A stretch of 64,000 bases of DNA from Corallochytrium limacisporum. Lineage: Eukaryota > Opisthokonta. Positions within the stretch are counted from its first letter, which is position 1. Every line of letters starts with the position of its first letter. A program made the position numbers and the translations under genes. The notes below the pieces were generated by a model. The model had not been told where the DNA came from. It made no database searches and was given only the letters and a program-made list of their open reading frames with translations. Positions 38,344-47,797 of the stretch are shown one piece after another. The stretch spans positions 312,392-376,391 of the forward strand of contig PDIP01000005.1 of the NCBI GenBank assembly GCA_002811645.1, in the 5' to 3' direction.

Positions 38344-40008
38344 CTATGTGCTATGTTCTTGCTGGAGAGGAAGCTGACTTTGAGTACTGTCCATCGCGTT
38401 GTCATAGATCTCCTCGTCGTATTTTTCATCATCATCAGCCTCATGATAAATGGCCGTATCCTTGAAGTAGACCAGGCGCAAGGCAACGAGCCCAGCAAGA
38501 ACAAGGAATACACTGCCTACGATAATCCAAATTATATAGGTCTCGTACCAAGGTGTCGAAGATTCATTGTCCACGATCGTCATAATCGGATATCCCAAGC
38601 ACTCAGCCATGGTGGTAATGGTAAATCCAGCATCCCGTACTGCATCGATTATAGCGGGCACCTGCAGGATTGAGTTCAAGTATGTGTCATGTTGCAACAA
38701 AATCACGCTGTCCGTTGCAGGATCGAAAGTGTCCAAAAGATCGTACAACGTTTCCAGGATTTTCTCCGGCTGTGTGTCGTGGAATTCAAAATCCTTCAAA
38801 TCAGTGTTCCACAGCACAGTTGTACGTCCCATTTCGGCTACAGTTTGAATGACCGCGTTGTTTAGGTCACCATAGGGTGGTCTAAAATTGTTGACATTGG
38901 CAATGCCAAGCTCCTTGGCGAGCGTTTGATCCATTTCCACGACTTCTACTTGTATCTCCTCCCGGGTGAGCTCTGTAAACCGTGGATGGTTGAAAGAATG
39001 GTTTGCGACTTCACTTCCTTGAGCTACGATTGCCTTCATGATATTCATACGTTCCTCCTTGTTCACGGAGTCCCCAAATATCTGCTGGCCGGTCACATAG
39101 AAAGCCGCCGTCGCATTGTGCGCCTCGAGTATTTCCAGAAGTTGAGGAGTGAAGTCAGAGGGACCATCATCAAAGGTCAAGACGGCAAGTCCAGGCCGGG
39201 TGCAGACAAGAGTTGCACCCTCTTCGTTTTCACATCGATCCAAGCATTGTCCAGTGCAATGGTTTTCGTCGCAGACGTCTTCGTAGGGCAGTGCTAAATG
39301 ATCGGTCGTGGCAGACTCGAGACTCAAACAGGCATCTGTGCGATGAATGGCATAGCCAGCAGCACGCGCACTCTCAACTAATTCCGGTAATGCATCCAGC
39401 ACAAGCTGACTTGGATCTGTTGCGGCGATATTTGTGATGGCATTCAACCCGACTATAAATGAGTCCCCCTCATTGGCATTGATCAGTGCCTGGCGGAGTA
39501 TTGTCCTAGCGTCATCAGCATCTATAGCCGATGTTAAGTCTAAGTTGGGCTGCAATGGTGTGTACCCAGCGGCAAACAAGAAAGCGGTAATGTCGTCATC
39601 AACGGAGTTGGTTCCCGCATAAATTGTTCCCCGGTTGAAGTTGGCTCCGAAAGCACTATTGAAATTGTATTCCATGTTCTGAAAGAAGGTGATCGTTTCC
39701 TCAATATCAGTGCCGTTGAGAAAGTCTGGCGAATATGTCCCTGCGACTTCATGGTTCTCTTCAAAGGCGCGTATCATTGTTACATTATTTGATAAATCAT
39801 CATATCCCGCACTACTGTAATAGAAACTCAAGGGTACATCGCTACTGACTGCATAGTCCAGCAATGAGTGGAGGTTTGGATCAGAACTATCAACCACAAT
39901 GGCAAAGGCCACGATTCCTCCACTGACACAGGAACTTTGCGAAAAGGAGTCCAGAGCGTATGCGCCGGCTACCAATCCAAAGATCCCGGTTGCCTGTCTT
40001 TGGAACAT
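38344..40008 (-). CDS. Membrane-anchored polysaccharide (chitin-type) deacetylase with tandem NodB-like domains
   Basis: 554 aa, ATG at 40008. Signal-like N-terminus (about 1-20), ectodomain, then one TM span (about 490-512) and an acidic cytoplasmic tail. The second half of the ectodomain (about 272-475) is a canonical NodB deacetylase: TFDDGPS at 278-284 with base/metal Asp280 and Asp281, metal ligands His337 and His341 (HSFNHP), RPPYG, WNTD, and catalytic His in LLQHD. These act on N-acetylglucosamine polymers such as chitin, metal-dependently. The N-terminal about 230 residues look like a second, degenerate copy of the same fold (FAIVVDSSD in place of TFDDGP, VAGTYSPDF in place of ANHSFNHP) and should be inactive. 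A Cys-rich linker (DVCDENHCTGQCLDRC) separates them. Suggests a chitin-containing cell wall. Confidence 0.88.
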   Translation of the reverse strand: MFQRQATGIFGLVAGAYALDSFSQSSCVSGGIVAFAIVVDSSDPNLHSLLDYAVSSDVPLSFYYSSAGYDDLSNNVTMIRAFEENHEVAGTYSPDFLNGTDIEETITFFQNMEYNFNSAFGANFNRGTIYAGTNSVDDDITAFLFAAGYTPLQPNLDLTSAIDADDARTILRQALINANEGDSFIVGLNAITNIAATDPSQLVLDALPELVESARAAGYAIHRTDACLSLESATTDHLALPYEDVCDENHCTGQCLDRCENEEGATLVCTRPGLAVLTFDDGPSDFTPQLLEILEAHNATAAFYVTGQQIFGDSVNKEERMNIMKAIVAQGSEVANHSFNHPRFTELTREEIQVEVVEMDQTLAKELGIANVNNFRPPYGDLNNAVIQTVAEMGRTTVLWNTDLKDFEFHDTQPEKILETLYDLLDTFDPATDSVILLQHDTYLNSILQVPAIIDAVRDAGFTITTMAECLGYPIMTIVDNESSTPWYETYIIWIIVGSVFLVLAGLVALRLVYFKDTAIYHEADDDEKYDEEIYDNAMDSTQSQLPLQQEHST

Positions 40009-41078
40009 TGTTTCTGTTATCTCCTGACCTGAGGTCTTCTTCGTTTTGGAATATCAATCTCTTGGTGTGCTGAGATGTTCATTCTGAAGAACCACAATCC
40101 CTGTAACACCATCTATGCATTCCTTCCTCTCCCGGTTATTGATACGGTCACAAGCAGAATGTAAGCCAATCAAACCTCATTCATCGACTGTCCTTCCAGT
40201 TACTTCATTCTTCGTTGTTTTCTACGGTCCGTTCTTCTAACCGTGTCATTTGAAAGTTGCAGTGCGTGCGCACCAATTGTGTCCTTCCCCTTTCCCCCCT
40301 CGTCCGTGCTCCGTGCCCGCCCATGAAACACATTGGCTGGGAGGGGGGGAAGCTCATAGCCACCCTTCTTTTTTCTTTACACGCCGCAACCGCTGCCTCA
40401 CACCCCGGGCTCGACACCTAACCAACCGCCCTACCCCCACCCTCACTTTCTCTCCGACCCGACTGGCTCGCCGACAAGCAAAACGCCTGTGCTCTCTGTT
40501 CTCCGCAGAGGCGGGTGACTGAGAGGGGGAGGGAGAGAGATTCACGGTGCGTTTTTGCAGGTAAGCTTACCGCGTTCCGTGGTTTCATTCCTAGAAATAA
40601 GAAAAATATGAAAGGGCCGAAAGTACATTGCGTCACAACGAAGAACTACTTTTCTTTTTTTCTCAAACCAACTTTTTCTTAATGGAGGAAAAATTTAACG
40701 GAACAGCTGAATGATGAGTGACGGAAATGTCTCCATGGCAGCACCTGACCACGGTACATTCTCTATTGGGTATTCGGTTATACTGCATATTCAGGGCACA
40801 TCCGGTCTCTTCTCCCCCCCCCCTTTTCCGGGGTGTGGGGACGGGGAAAGAGAGGGAAGTACCGTACGGCAGGGGGGGGGGGGCAAATGAAGAGAGGTCG
40901 GTTAACCTGGGGCCTAGGGGAGGAACGGTGCCTCAAGTTGCGAGGAAGCTCGACATTCTTCAAGGGTCCCCAACAACGGGAGTCTATTTACACTGAAAAT
41001 TCGGAGCGACCCCATCTGCGAAGGTCGGGCTCCACTCTCTCTGAGCCACACTGTCGTTCAGATCAGGGATGCGTAGTT
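40009..41078. promoter_or_regulatory. Intergenic region, SET1 3' end to deacetylase promoter
   Basis: About 1.07 kb. Contains C13 at about 40809-40820 followed by TTTTCCGGGG, and G12 near 40872-40883. Antisense frames extend from the SET1 3' end but have no recognisable product. Holds the deacetylase promoter and SET1 3' UTR. Confidence 0.45.
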
Positions 41079-43841
41079 CTACTCTTCTATGTAGTTCAGC
41101 CACTTGCGACAACGAGAAGCGCCGCAGAAGCATGGCAGAGCGAGCGATTTGTCCTCGATTGGGAACTTATAGTCATACGTGATTTCGTCCCCAACGTCAA
41201 GCGCTTTACGAGCGTACACGCAGATGCGTTTCTCGTTATTGACTGTGATGACTTGAGCTGTGCAATTTGGTTCACAAGAGTGGTTCATGAACCGGGCAAT
41301 ACCTCCTGTGAAAGTCGCATCAATAACCCATTCTTCATCCACACGGAAGAGGTAGCTGGACCCTATGCCCATACGCTCATACTCTTCCTCACGAATGTCA
41401 GCAACACGGATCCGGATCAGTTCGCCGACGTACTCAATGACCATATCATCAGGCTCAATGCGCTCCATTGCAAACAAGCCCCAGTCGTGAATAGACGAAC
41501 GCCCAAACTGTACCTTCTTCTGTCGACGATTTAGGGACGAATTCAGTCCCGAGATCATGTCCACCGTTCCACGACCCCTGCGTTGAGTTGTGTTGCTAGT
41601 GGTTTTAGAGGCCTTGGCATTCTCCCTGAGGCGAGCCTCATCTTCCTCGTCAACGCCTAGAATAATATCATTGGCTTCATGAGCCCACTTGGTGGCTCTC
41701 ATTGCCCGTCTTTGAGCAACACTGATGGAATACTTGCCTTCGGATCGCGCGGCCCCACTAGTGTGTACAACAATATCGTGGAAATGCTCGGTAGGCACGT
41801 GACGTGCCTTGTATGACGGGTAGTCGGGCAATGAATGGATATCAACGTTTCCAAACGTGATCCGCGGCTGTTCCTCCACTTCCTGATTTTCAGTCTCTTC
41901 CTCCTTTGCCTTTCTGACCTCCTTCGGCACGTAAAACAGGCCTTGGGAGCCATTATTCATCATCATGTTTGACACTTGCTCCATGTAGTAAGCGTCTTCT
42001 TCGTCGAGCTCGTCCGGTGGTTGATCGATAGAAGACCGGGACATCGCAGCTTTGAGAGCTGTCAGTCGTTGACAGCGCAGTTCTTCCAAAGCTGCTAAGG
42101 CGGATGAAATGTCATCCGTCTCGGCATCCATTACCGACGACAGAGCACTGTCAAATTTGTGCACAAAGCTGTTCTCAAGTTTCGTAAGGTCCGTGATCTC
42201 TGGGAAGTGTTCGCGCAGAGCATCTTCTTCGTCGTTGACAAAATCAAGAGCAATCTGAGCTTGACGTTGCTCTTCTTCTTTAATTGCTCGAAGCTCTTCC
42301 TCTTGAGCCCGGAGGATCTCATAGTCTTCTGCCGATGTCGGCTTCGATGCACGTCTTTCCGATGGCTTGTATTCCTCTTCTTCATCGGTGGTCCGTTCCT
42401 CTGATTCCTCCTCTTCAGTTTCCTCCTCCGAGTAAGAGACACGCCGCTTCTTTTTCGGTCGTGCAGCAGGGGCCTTTCCTGTAGGTGCAGCTCTTTTCTC
42501 CTTCTCAATCCTAGCTTTGCGTTCCCGTTCCAGAGCATCGACATCGTCATCATCAGAGTCAGACTCCAGGACCTTCCGCTCCTTTTTAATCCGATCCGCT
42601 TCGTCCTGCTTATGAACTTTCTGGATTTGATCCTTCCTGTTCTTTCGCTCATTATCTGCATGTGATGCACGCCTTTCTCTAGATAGTACTCCCTCCATGC
42701 GTTTGATGGGCGTAGTCTTCCGACGATTAACAACACGGCCAATCATTCGAATACGCTTCTCTCGTTCGAGCACCATGGTCTCGGAGATGATTTGCTGATC
42801 TTCCGGAAGCTGATGAATGGCCAACACTGTTCTTGAAGGCGTGGCCTTGTCACCGGTCTTGATCTTGAGCGCCGCATCTGCTTTCGCTTGCAAGGCCGAT
42901 GGCGTGTGCTGTTGTGTCTGCTCCAATTGCTTTCGCCGCTGTTGTTGTGCTGCCTGCAACCGTCGAAGCGCAATCTCTTCAATTCCTTTCCATATGCGAT
43001 CCTCTGCAAACTTCGCCAGCTGGTGCTTCATTTTCGATACAAGATGGTCCACCGCCTCATCTCTGGAGAATGTGCGAGTGCCACGTGCCTTCCCTTGATC
43101 ACGTGTCCGATCCCTGTCTGGGTCTACTGCCTCAAACCTCATCTTCTGGCCACTCATGAAGGCCCCAAGCAGATTATGCCGAGCGTTATCACGAATTTTC
43201 GTATTTGGAAAGAGGAAAACCGGCTGTGCCGGTCCCCTTCCGGCTTGATCACCCATGCGTATTTCAATGGGTCCGTGAATGTTCCTGGACCTCATCCATC
43301 GAAGGACATCGTTCGCAGATCGCCCAATTGGCAATGAAGAAATAAGGCGCAATCCATATGAAAAGCCTTCTAGAGCACCCTTTTCTTCCAACACCTGGCC
43401 ATTCATACCATTGGGCATCATTGTTAGCTTGTGGCGATCGGTCTGAGAGCGATCCCAGAGAGTAGCAATGCTCCATTGGCTGGGGGGCGGATTCTTCTTT
43501 TCTCTATTCTCAGTTGGTCCCCGGTCAGTATGTTGTAATGTACCAGACCCATTTGTTTTTTCATGTTCTGATGCTCTCCGACTCGACGCCGGCGTCGAGT
43601 GTTCACTTCCGGTTCTAGGTTCGGGTCCTTGACTGCGTGTGCGGTTGTCATAAATTACTGTGAAGTCATGGCCTAACTGCCTCTGTAAGATACGAACATC
43701 TGGTGTCATGGGCCATACCAGGGGCTGCAGGATCACTCTATTTCTGAGTTGTTGCTGGGTCTGTACATCTCCCCTATGTGCTATCCGTGGATCAACAGGG
43801 CGTGCTGGGCCCGGATCCTCTGCTTCACGAGTATTCGCCAT
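41079..43841 (-). CDS. SET1/SETD1-type histone H3K4 methyltransferase
   Basis: 920 aa from the ATG at 43841; the frame is open 39 codons further, but only to a TTG. An RRM-like region lies near residues 150-245 (LRLISSLPIGRSANDVLRWM), then a long charged coiled-coil region (about 380-560). The n-SET segment contains a WDR5-interacting WIN motif GAARSEGKY (Arg699). The SET domain (about 770-900) has HDWGLFAMERI, YVGELIR, RFMNHSCEPN and ITYDYKF, followed by a post-SET zinc motif CFCGASRCRKW (Cys904, 906, 911). This is the catalytic subunit of a COMPASS complex, depositing H3K4 methylation. SETD1A/B and yeast Set1 share this order; the MLL-type PHD/FYR regions are missing. It is 1.07 kb upstream of, and co-directional with, the deacetylase. 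Confidence 0.92.
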   Translation of the reverse strand: MANTREAEDPGPARPVDPRIAHRGDVQTQQQLRNRVILQPLVWPMTPDVRILQRQLGHDFTVIYDNRTRSQGPEPRTGSEHSTPASSRRASEHEKTNGSGTLQHTDRGPTENREKKNPPPSQWSIATLWDRSQTDRHKLTMMPNGMNGQVLEEKGALEGFSYGLRLISSLPIGRSANDVLRWMRSRNIHGPIEIRMGDQAGRGPAQPVFLFPNTKIRDNARHNLLGAFMSGQKMRFEAVDPDRDRTRDQGKARGTRTFSRDEAVDHLVSKMKHQLAKFAEDRIWKGIEEIALRRLQAAQQQRRKQLEQTQQHTPSALQAKADAALKIKTGDKATPSRTVLAIHQLPEDQQIISETMVLEREKRIRMIGRVVNRRKTTPIKRMEGVLSRERRASHADNERKNRKDQIQKVHKQDEADRIKKERKVLESDSDDDDVDALERERKARIEKEKRAAPTGKAPAARPKKKRRVSYSEEETEEEESEERTTDEEEEYKPSERRASKPTSAEDYEILRAQEEELRAIKEEEQRQAQIALDFVNDEEDALREHFPEITDLTKLENSFVHKFDSALSSVMDAETDDISSALAALEELRCQRLTALKAAMSRSSIDQPPDELDEEDAYYMEQVSNMMMNNGSQGLFYVPKEVRKAKEEETENQEVEEQPRITFGNVDIHSLPDYPSYKARHVPTEHFHDIVVHTSGAARSEGKYSISVAQRRAMRATKWAHEANDIILGVDEEDEARLRENAKASKTTSNTTQRRGRGTVDMISGLNSSLNRRQKKVQFGRSSIHDWGLFAMERIEPDDMVIEYVGELIRIRVADIREEEYERMGIGSSYLFRVDEEWVIDATFTGGIARFMNHSCEPNCTAQVITVNNEKRICVYARKALDVGDEITYDYKFPIEDKSLALPCFCGASRCRKWLNYIEE

Positions 43842-45085
43842 AGTACTCACCTTCGTACATCTCGCTTGCAATTGTGTAATCACGTCATCGTTAACAGTGA
43901 GGGTCTCACTAAAACTCTGCAAATTTTGGTAACTTTTGCAGTACGTAGTGATTAGCAAAATTTGGCCATGTGATAGTCTACTGGCCTTCAGATCTCAGTT
44001 AGCGACATTGAATTTCGTATCTGAATTAATACCAATCTCAAACAAAGATATACAGGAAATTTGTCTTCAGCATATTTGTAAATAACGGAACAATGACAGC
44101 GTGTTGGTGAAAAGCAAAATACTTTCGCGTTTGACCCATACCACCACCACTGCGCATCAAGTGAGAATCTCCCGGAGAACCCCGCCGGGGTGCCCCCTGG
44201 CTGGCGCCTAATTTTTGCTCCTCCTGCTCCTGGTGCCGTTAACTGCACCCTTCATATTACGAATTCATAGGGAAAGCCGACCGGCGGCGGTGTTTTCATA
44301 CTATCCCTGATCTATGTGCCCGGTGATGAAAGGAGGGCACTGGGGCCCCCAACAATTAAACTCCCCCTGCCACCCTCTGCCCTGTCCGGACGCGCAGTGG
44401 CACTCTGAATTTCATAGCGAGTGAAGGGTAACGGAACCCAGCGGGCAGCCGCAAATTCCAATTTTCGTTCTAATTGCTGAGCTTTGGACTTGGTCGGACT
44501 GGGGTCCCAACAACGAGCCAAGGTGGGGCCATAGGGGTCTGGGCGCAAACGAGTACGGGGAGATGGGAGGTGGGTCACGCAGGGGCCCCTGACGACGAGG
44601 TGGGATTTAAGTCTGGGCAATAGTTGGGGCTGTATAATGGCATGCTTGTACATCTTGGTGCATACTGCGTTCGCTTTCACATTGAAAGAATGCAGACGGA
44701 AATTTCCCCACAATCATGGTCAGCAGAGCTAGTCCGCGTTATCTTGCTCCTGCGCATTACAGCAAGCGACGGTAAGGATCAGAGAGTCCCCTTGCGCATG
44801 GGTTCGGAGAACTTTGGTCCAAGTGTCTGGAAGTTCCAGGCGGGCTGTGCGGACGGGTGAGCAACCGTGAGGGTATAGCCAGGCTTTTGGCGACCGAAGA
44901 CCATGGGATAAATTCTTCAATGGTAAGGAGTGTGTTTGTCAGTGTATGCACGAGGTAGTTGAAGCCTGTTGCCATGTAGTAGTGTACAACTCAACTGTGT
45001 GGTCGGCGGAGCCACCTGCGAGGATCTAGTGACTATCCACTGGTAGATAGTATGTGAGCTGCATAGAAAGAAAGACCTTGTCAAC
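43842..45085. promoter_or_regulatory. Divergent intergenic region, SET1 / P450
   Basis: About 1.24 kb, no gene recognised. A small CCCCG-CC-GGGG hairpin lies near 44182-44194. A GTGAGT string lies immediately upstream of the SET1 ATG on the minus strand, but I see no matching exon structure. Confidence 0.4.
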
Positions 45086-46540
45086 ATGGCAGTAATTCCT
45101 CAGAGTAAAGGCTTGATCATGGTGGGTGACACCCCTTCATTTGTTAGTCACCCCGTGAACTGGATCAGCGATCGTCAGAAAAAGCATGGTGACATCTTTC
45201 GGGGGAACATATTAGGTAAACAGACCGTATTCGTCTGCGGATATGAGCTCGTTGATGAGCTGCTGGCCAGAGGAGAGGAATCTGGTATCAGTGTCAAGGA
45301 AGGCTACAAGGAGTTCATGAGCAATTTCTTTCCAGACAGTATCCTCTTAACGGAGGGAGAACTGTGGTCGAGGATGCGCAAGTCCCTCGATGTAACTTTC
45401 TGTGACTGTTACGATCGTTACTTTCATGCCACGCAGGACGTCAGTCGGGAACTGTTCAAAGGCCTTGAGATTGAAAAGCCCATAGATACCTATAGTTTCT
45501 TCAAAGAGATGGTTAGCAAGATCATGCTGTGGCATTTGACTTCCGGTGAAGGAGATCAGGTTGAAACCCATAAACGCATCAAAGACCACTTCCACGCCCT
45601 TTGTGGCCTGCCGATCGACTTTAGCATTCCTATCTTGGGATTCAAATCCACATACCAAAAGGGCCTTGAAGCTGGAGAATACCTTGATGAACATTTTGAT
45701 CAGCGACTGAAGGCAGAGCGGAGCAAGAGCCATGCGAGTAAGGCCAGTCAGGGTGAAGTGGAGCAATCAATCGAGCAATTAAAGAATATCCGGTCGGAGA
45801 ACGGCAGTAAAGAGCCGATTGTGGTTGACAGAAAGAGCTGTGGGCCGAACTGTGGCCGTCAGAGCTTTTTGAATCGTATGGTGGAGGCTCAAGATGAGGG
45901 GCACCACGAAGCGTCTGAAGAAGAGATGAAGAGGAACTTGATGCTGCTTTCCAGCTCGCTTGTGCCGAAATCGGTAGCTGCTCTGATTACTAATGCCGTC
46001 GTCCTATTAGCGTTCCCTGAGAATAAGAGTATCCTACAGAATTTACAGGAGGAGCAAAGCATATTTCATGGACAGCAGCTGAAGGTGGAAGATCTGACGC
46101 ACATGCCGTACCTCGACGCCTTCTTCCGTGAGATGGCGCGTTTGTATCCGTCTGTCATTGGTGGTGTACGCACAGCAGTCGACAACGCTTTGATCGGCGG
46201 CCATGTTGTGGAGAAGGGATGGCGCGTGTGGTACTCATCCCTTCATGCCAACCGTGATCCTGTGGTCTACAAAGATCCAGAGACCTTCAACCCGGACCGC
46301 TGGCTGGTGGAAAGGGATCAGCAACCTCGTGCCCCTCATACATTTGCAGACCGGGCCAAGCGCACCTGCGCTGGAAAGAACTTTGTGCGGATTATGTTTG
46401 AGGTAGCCATTGTCACCCTACTTCGCAATTACACATGGGGATTAGCATCATCGACCTACCCTATCTGGCGTTATATGCCCGTGGTCAGGCCCAAAGATGG
46501 TGGTCAGCTCATCTTCTACAAAAACATCACTGCTCCGTGA
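45086..46540 (+). CDS. Atypical cytochrome P450, no membrane anchor
   Basis: 484 aa, ATG at 45086. P450 landmarks in order: ExxR of the K-helix (REMARLYP, Glu349/Arg352), the PERF-like FNPDRW near 402, and the heme-thiolate loop ADRAKRTCAGKNF with Cys428, Arg426 and Gly430. Two departures stand out. The heme loop lacks the usual Gly four residues before Cys (Ala424) and the Phe is displaced by one. The I-helix reads LLSSSLVPKSVAALITN, without the A-G-x-[DE]-T-T oxygen-activation motif. There is no N-terminal hydrophobic anchor, so it is probably soluble. The lost Thr suggests an isomerase or peroxide-rearranging P450 (as in CYP74 or prostacyclin synthase) or a CYP120/CYP197-like soluble enzyme; the substrate is unknown. 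It converges with the ER thioredoxin-domain gene. Confidence 0.85.
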   Translation: MAVIPQSKGLIMVGDTPSFVSHPVNWISDRQKKHGDIFRGNILGKQTVFVCGYELVDELLARGEESGISVKEGYKEFMSNFFPDSILLTEGELWSRMRKSLDVTFCDCYDRYFHATQDVSRELFKGLEIEKPIDTYSFFKEMVSKIMLWHLTSGEGDQVETHKRIKDHFHALCGLPIDFSIPILGFKSTYQKGLEAGEYLDEHFDQRLKAERSKSHASKASQGEVEQSIEQLKNIRSENGSKEPIVVDRKSCGPNCGRQSFLNRMVEAQDEGHHEASEEEMKRNLMLLSSSLVPKSVAALITNAVVLLAFPENKSILQNLQEEQSIFHGQQLKVEDLTHMPYLDAFFREMARLYPSVIGGVRTAVDNALIGGHVVEKGWRVWYSSLHANRDPVVYKDPETFNPDRWLVERDQQPRAPHTFADRAKRTCAGKNFVRIMFEVAIVTLLRNYTWGLASSTYPIWRYMPVVRPKDGGQLIFYKNITAP

Positions 46541-46732
46541 ACTAGCTTGAGAGCCATTGTCAAATCGTGTTGACATTGAGCACTTCGTCTCAACATTAAA
46601 ACATTCATAAATGTATTTCCATTCCGTGTCCTTCAGTCACGAAAGGGCGCCTTATGATATGATATGGAGAGTGTATTTTCTTACGATCCTTCAAATGGAG
46701 AACACATCCCCTGCACAGGTCAATCTCATTGT

Positions 46733-47797
46733 TTACTTGCTCTTTTTGGACTTCGCGGCATCCCTGGCAGCCTCAGCACGCAGCTGTTCGGGGTTGGGCA
46801 TCAGAGCGGTGGTCAGACCCAGAGAGGTCATAACTCCGAAGAGTGCACCGACACCAAAGATAACGATAACGCCCCAAGGATCTTGCTTTATCAGGTTGCT
46901 GACGTTGCGGATCCAGCCCTCCACGAAAGCCTCTCCCTTTCCGACAACACCCAACCCGCCAGGTACTTCCTCACTAGCGGCCTTCTCGTAGCCACCCTTG
47001 GCAAAGGCAGAGAGAGCTTCTTTGGTGCGTGCACCCTGGTATTTGTACATCTTACCGTTGTCAATCATATACAGTGTAGGGAACCCACGAATTCCGAAAC
47101 GGTTGCGGGTTGCGGTGTTGGCGTCGCAGTCGACCTTGGCAACATTGATCTCTCCCTTTAGCGCAGTAGCAACCTCTTCCCAGACAGGGGCCAGCTTCTT
47201 GCAGTGTCCGCACCATGGGGCATAGAACTCAACGAACCATTTACCGGTAGTGGCGCCTGTGGATGCCTGGGTTTTGTCCTCGAAGTTGGCATCGGTCAAT
47301 TCCACAACATCCGAAGGGCCAGTGCGGACTGGTTCCTTCTTCTCCTCCTTCGGGGGTTCGGGAGGAGCCACCTTGCCTTCGGCAATGTCCTTTAGGTTTG
47401 GAATTGCAGTAGCTGAGCCGGAGTTACCGGCGCGGGCGAATTTCGCCAAGTCTTGCACTGTGCGGGCACCAGCATACTTTGTCATCTTACCGTCCTGAAC
47501 CAGGTACAAACTTGGGAATCCCTTAATGCCAAAGGCGGTCTTGGAGCTTTTCTCCACGGTGCCATCGACTTTGGCGACCTTGATACCCTCACCCTTCAGT
47601 TCGGTGGCCAGTTCCTCCCATGCAGGAGCCAGCTTTTTGCAGTGACCGCACCAGGGTGCGTAGAACTCAATGAACCATCGGTCCTTGGCGTTGATGTTGC
47701 CGAAGTCCTTGTCAGTCAGAACGATCACGTCGCTGGCATTGGCGAAAACAGCCATCAGGCACACGGCCAGGAAGGCAGACAGGGCAGAGAAACGCAT
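46733..47797 (-). CDS. ER membrane protein disulfide isomerase-like protein, two thioredoxin domains
   Basis: 354 aa from the ATG at 47797, which starts an ideal signal peptide (FSALSAFLAVCLMAVFANA). The frame is open further upstream, but only to a GTG, and that extension is not signal-like. Two thioredoxin domains follow, each with APWCGHCKK (Cys50/53 and Cys196/199), joined by a Pro/Glu/Lys linker. A C-terminal TM span (about 303-327, WGVIVIFGVGALFGVMTSLG) leads to a short basic tail ending KKSK, a KKxx COPI retrieval signal that keeps type I proteins in the ER. It should catalyse disulfide formation and isomerisation with its active sites in the lumen. It resembles TMX-family and fungal/protist membrane PDIs. 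Compared with classical PDI the b/b' domains and KDEL are missing. Confidence 0.92.
   Translation of the reverse strand: MRFSALSAFLAVCLMAVFANASDVIVLTDKDFGNINAKDRWFIEFYAPWCGHCKKLAPAWEELATELKGEGIKVAKVDGTVEKSSKTAFGIKGFPSLYLVQDGKMTKYAGARTVQDLAKFARAGNSGSATAIPNLKDIAEGKVAPPEPPKEEKKEPVRTGPSDVVELTDANFEDKTQASTGATTGKWFVEFYAPWCGHCKKLAPVWEEVATALKGEINVAKVDCDANTATRNRFGIRGFPTLYMIDNGKMYKYQGARTKEALSAFAKGGYEKAASEEVPGGLGVVGKGEAFVEGWIRNVSNLIKQDPWGVIVIFGVGALFGVMTSLGLTTALMPNPEQLRAEAARDAAKSKKSK

Noticed and set aside
43842-43958. 39-codon N-terminal extension of the SET1 frame
   Set aside because: It has no ATG (begins at TTG); the ATG at 43841 is the first available start.
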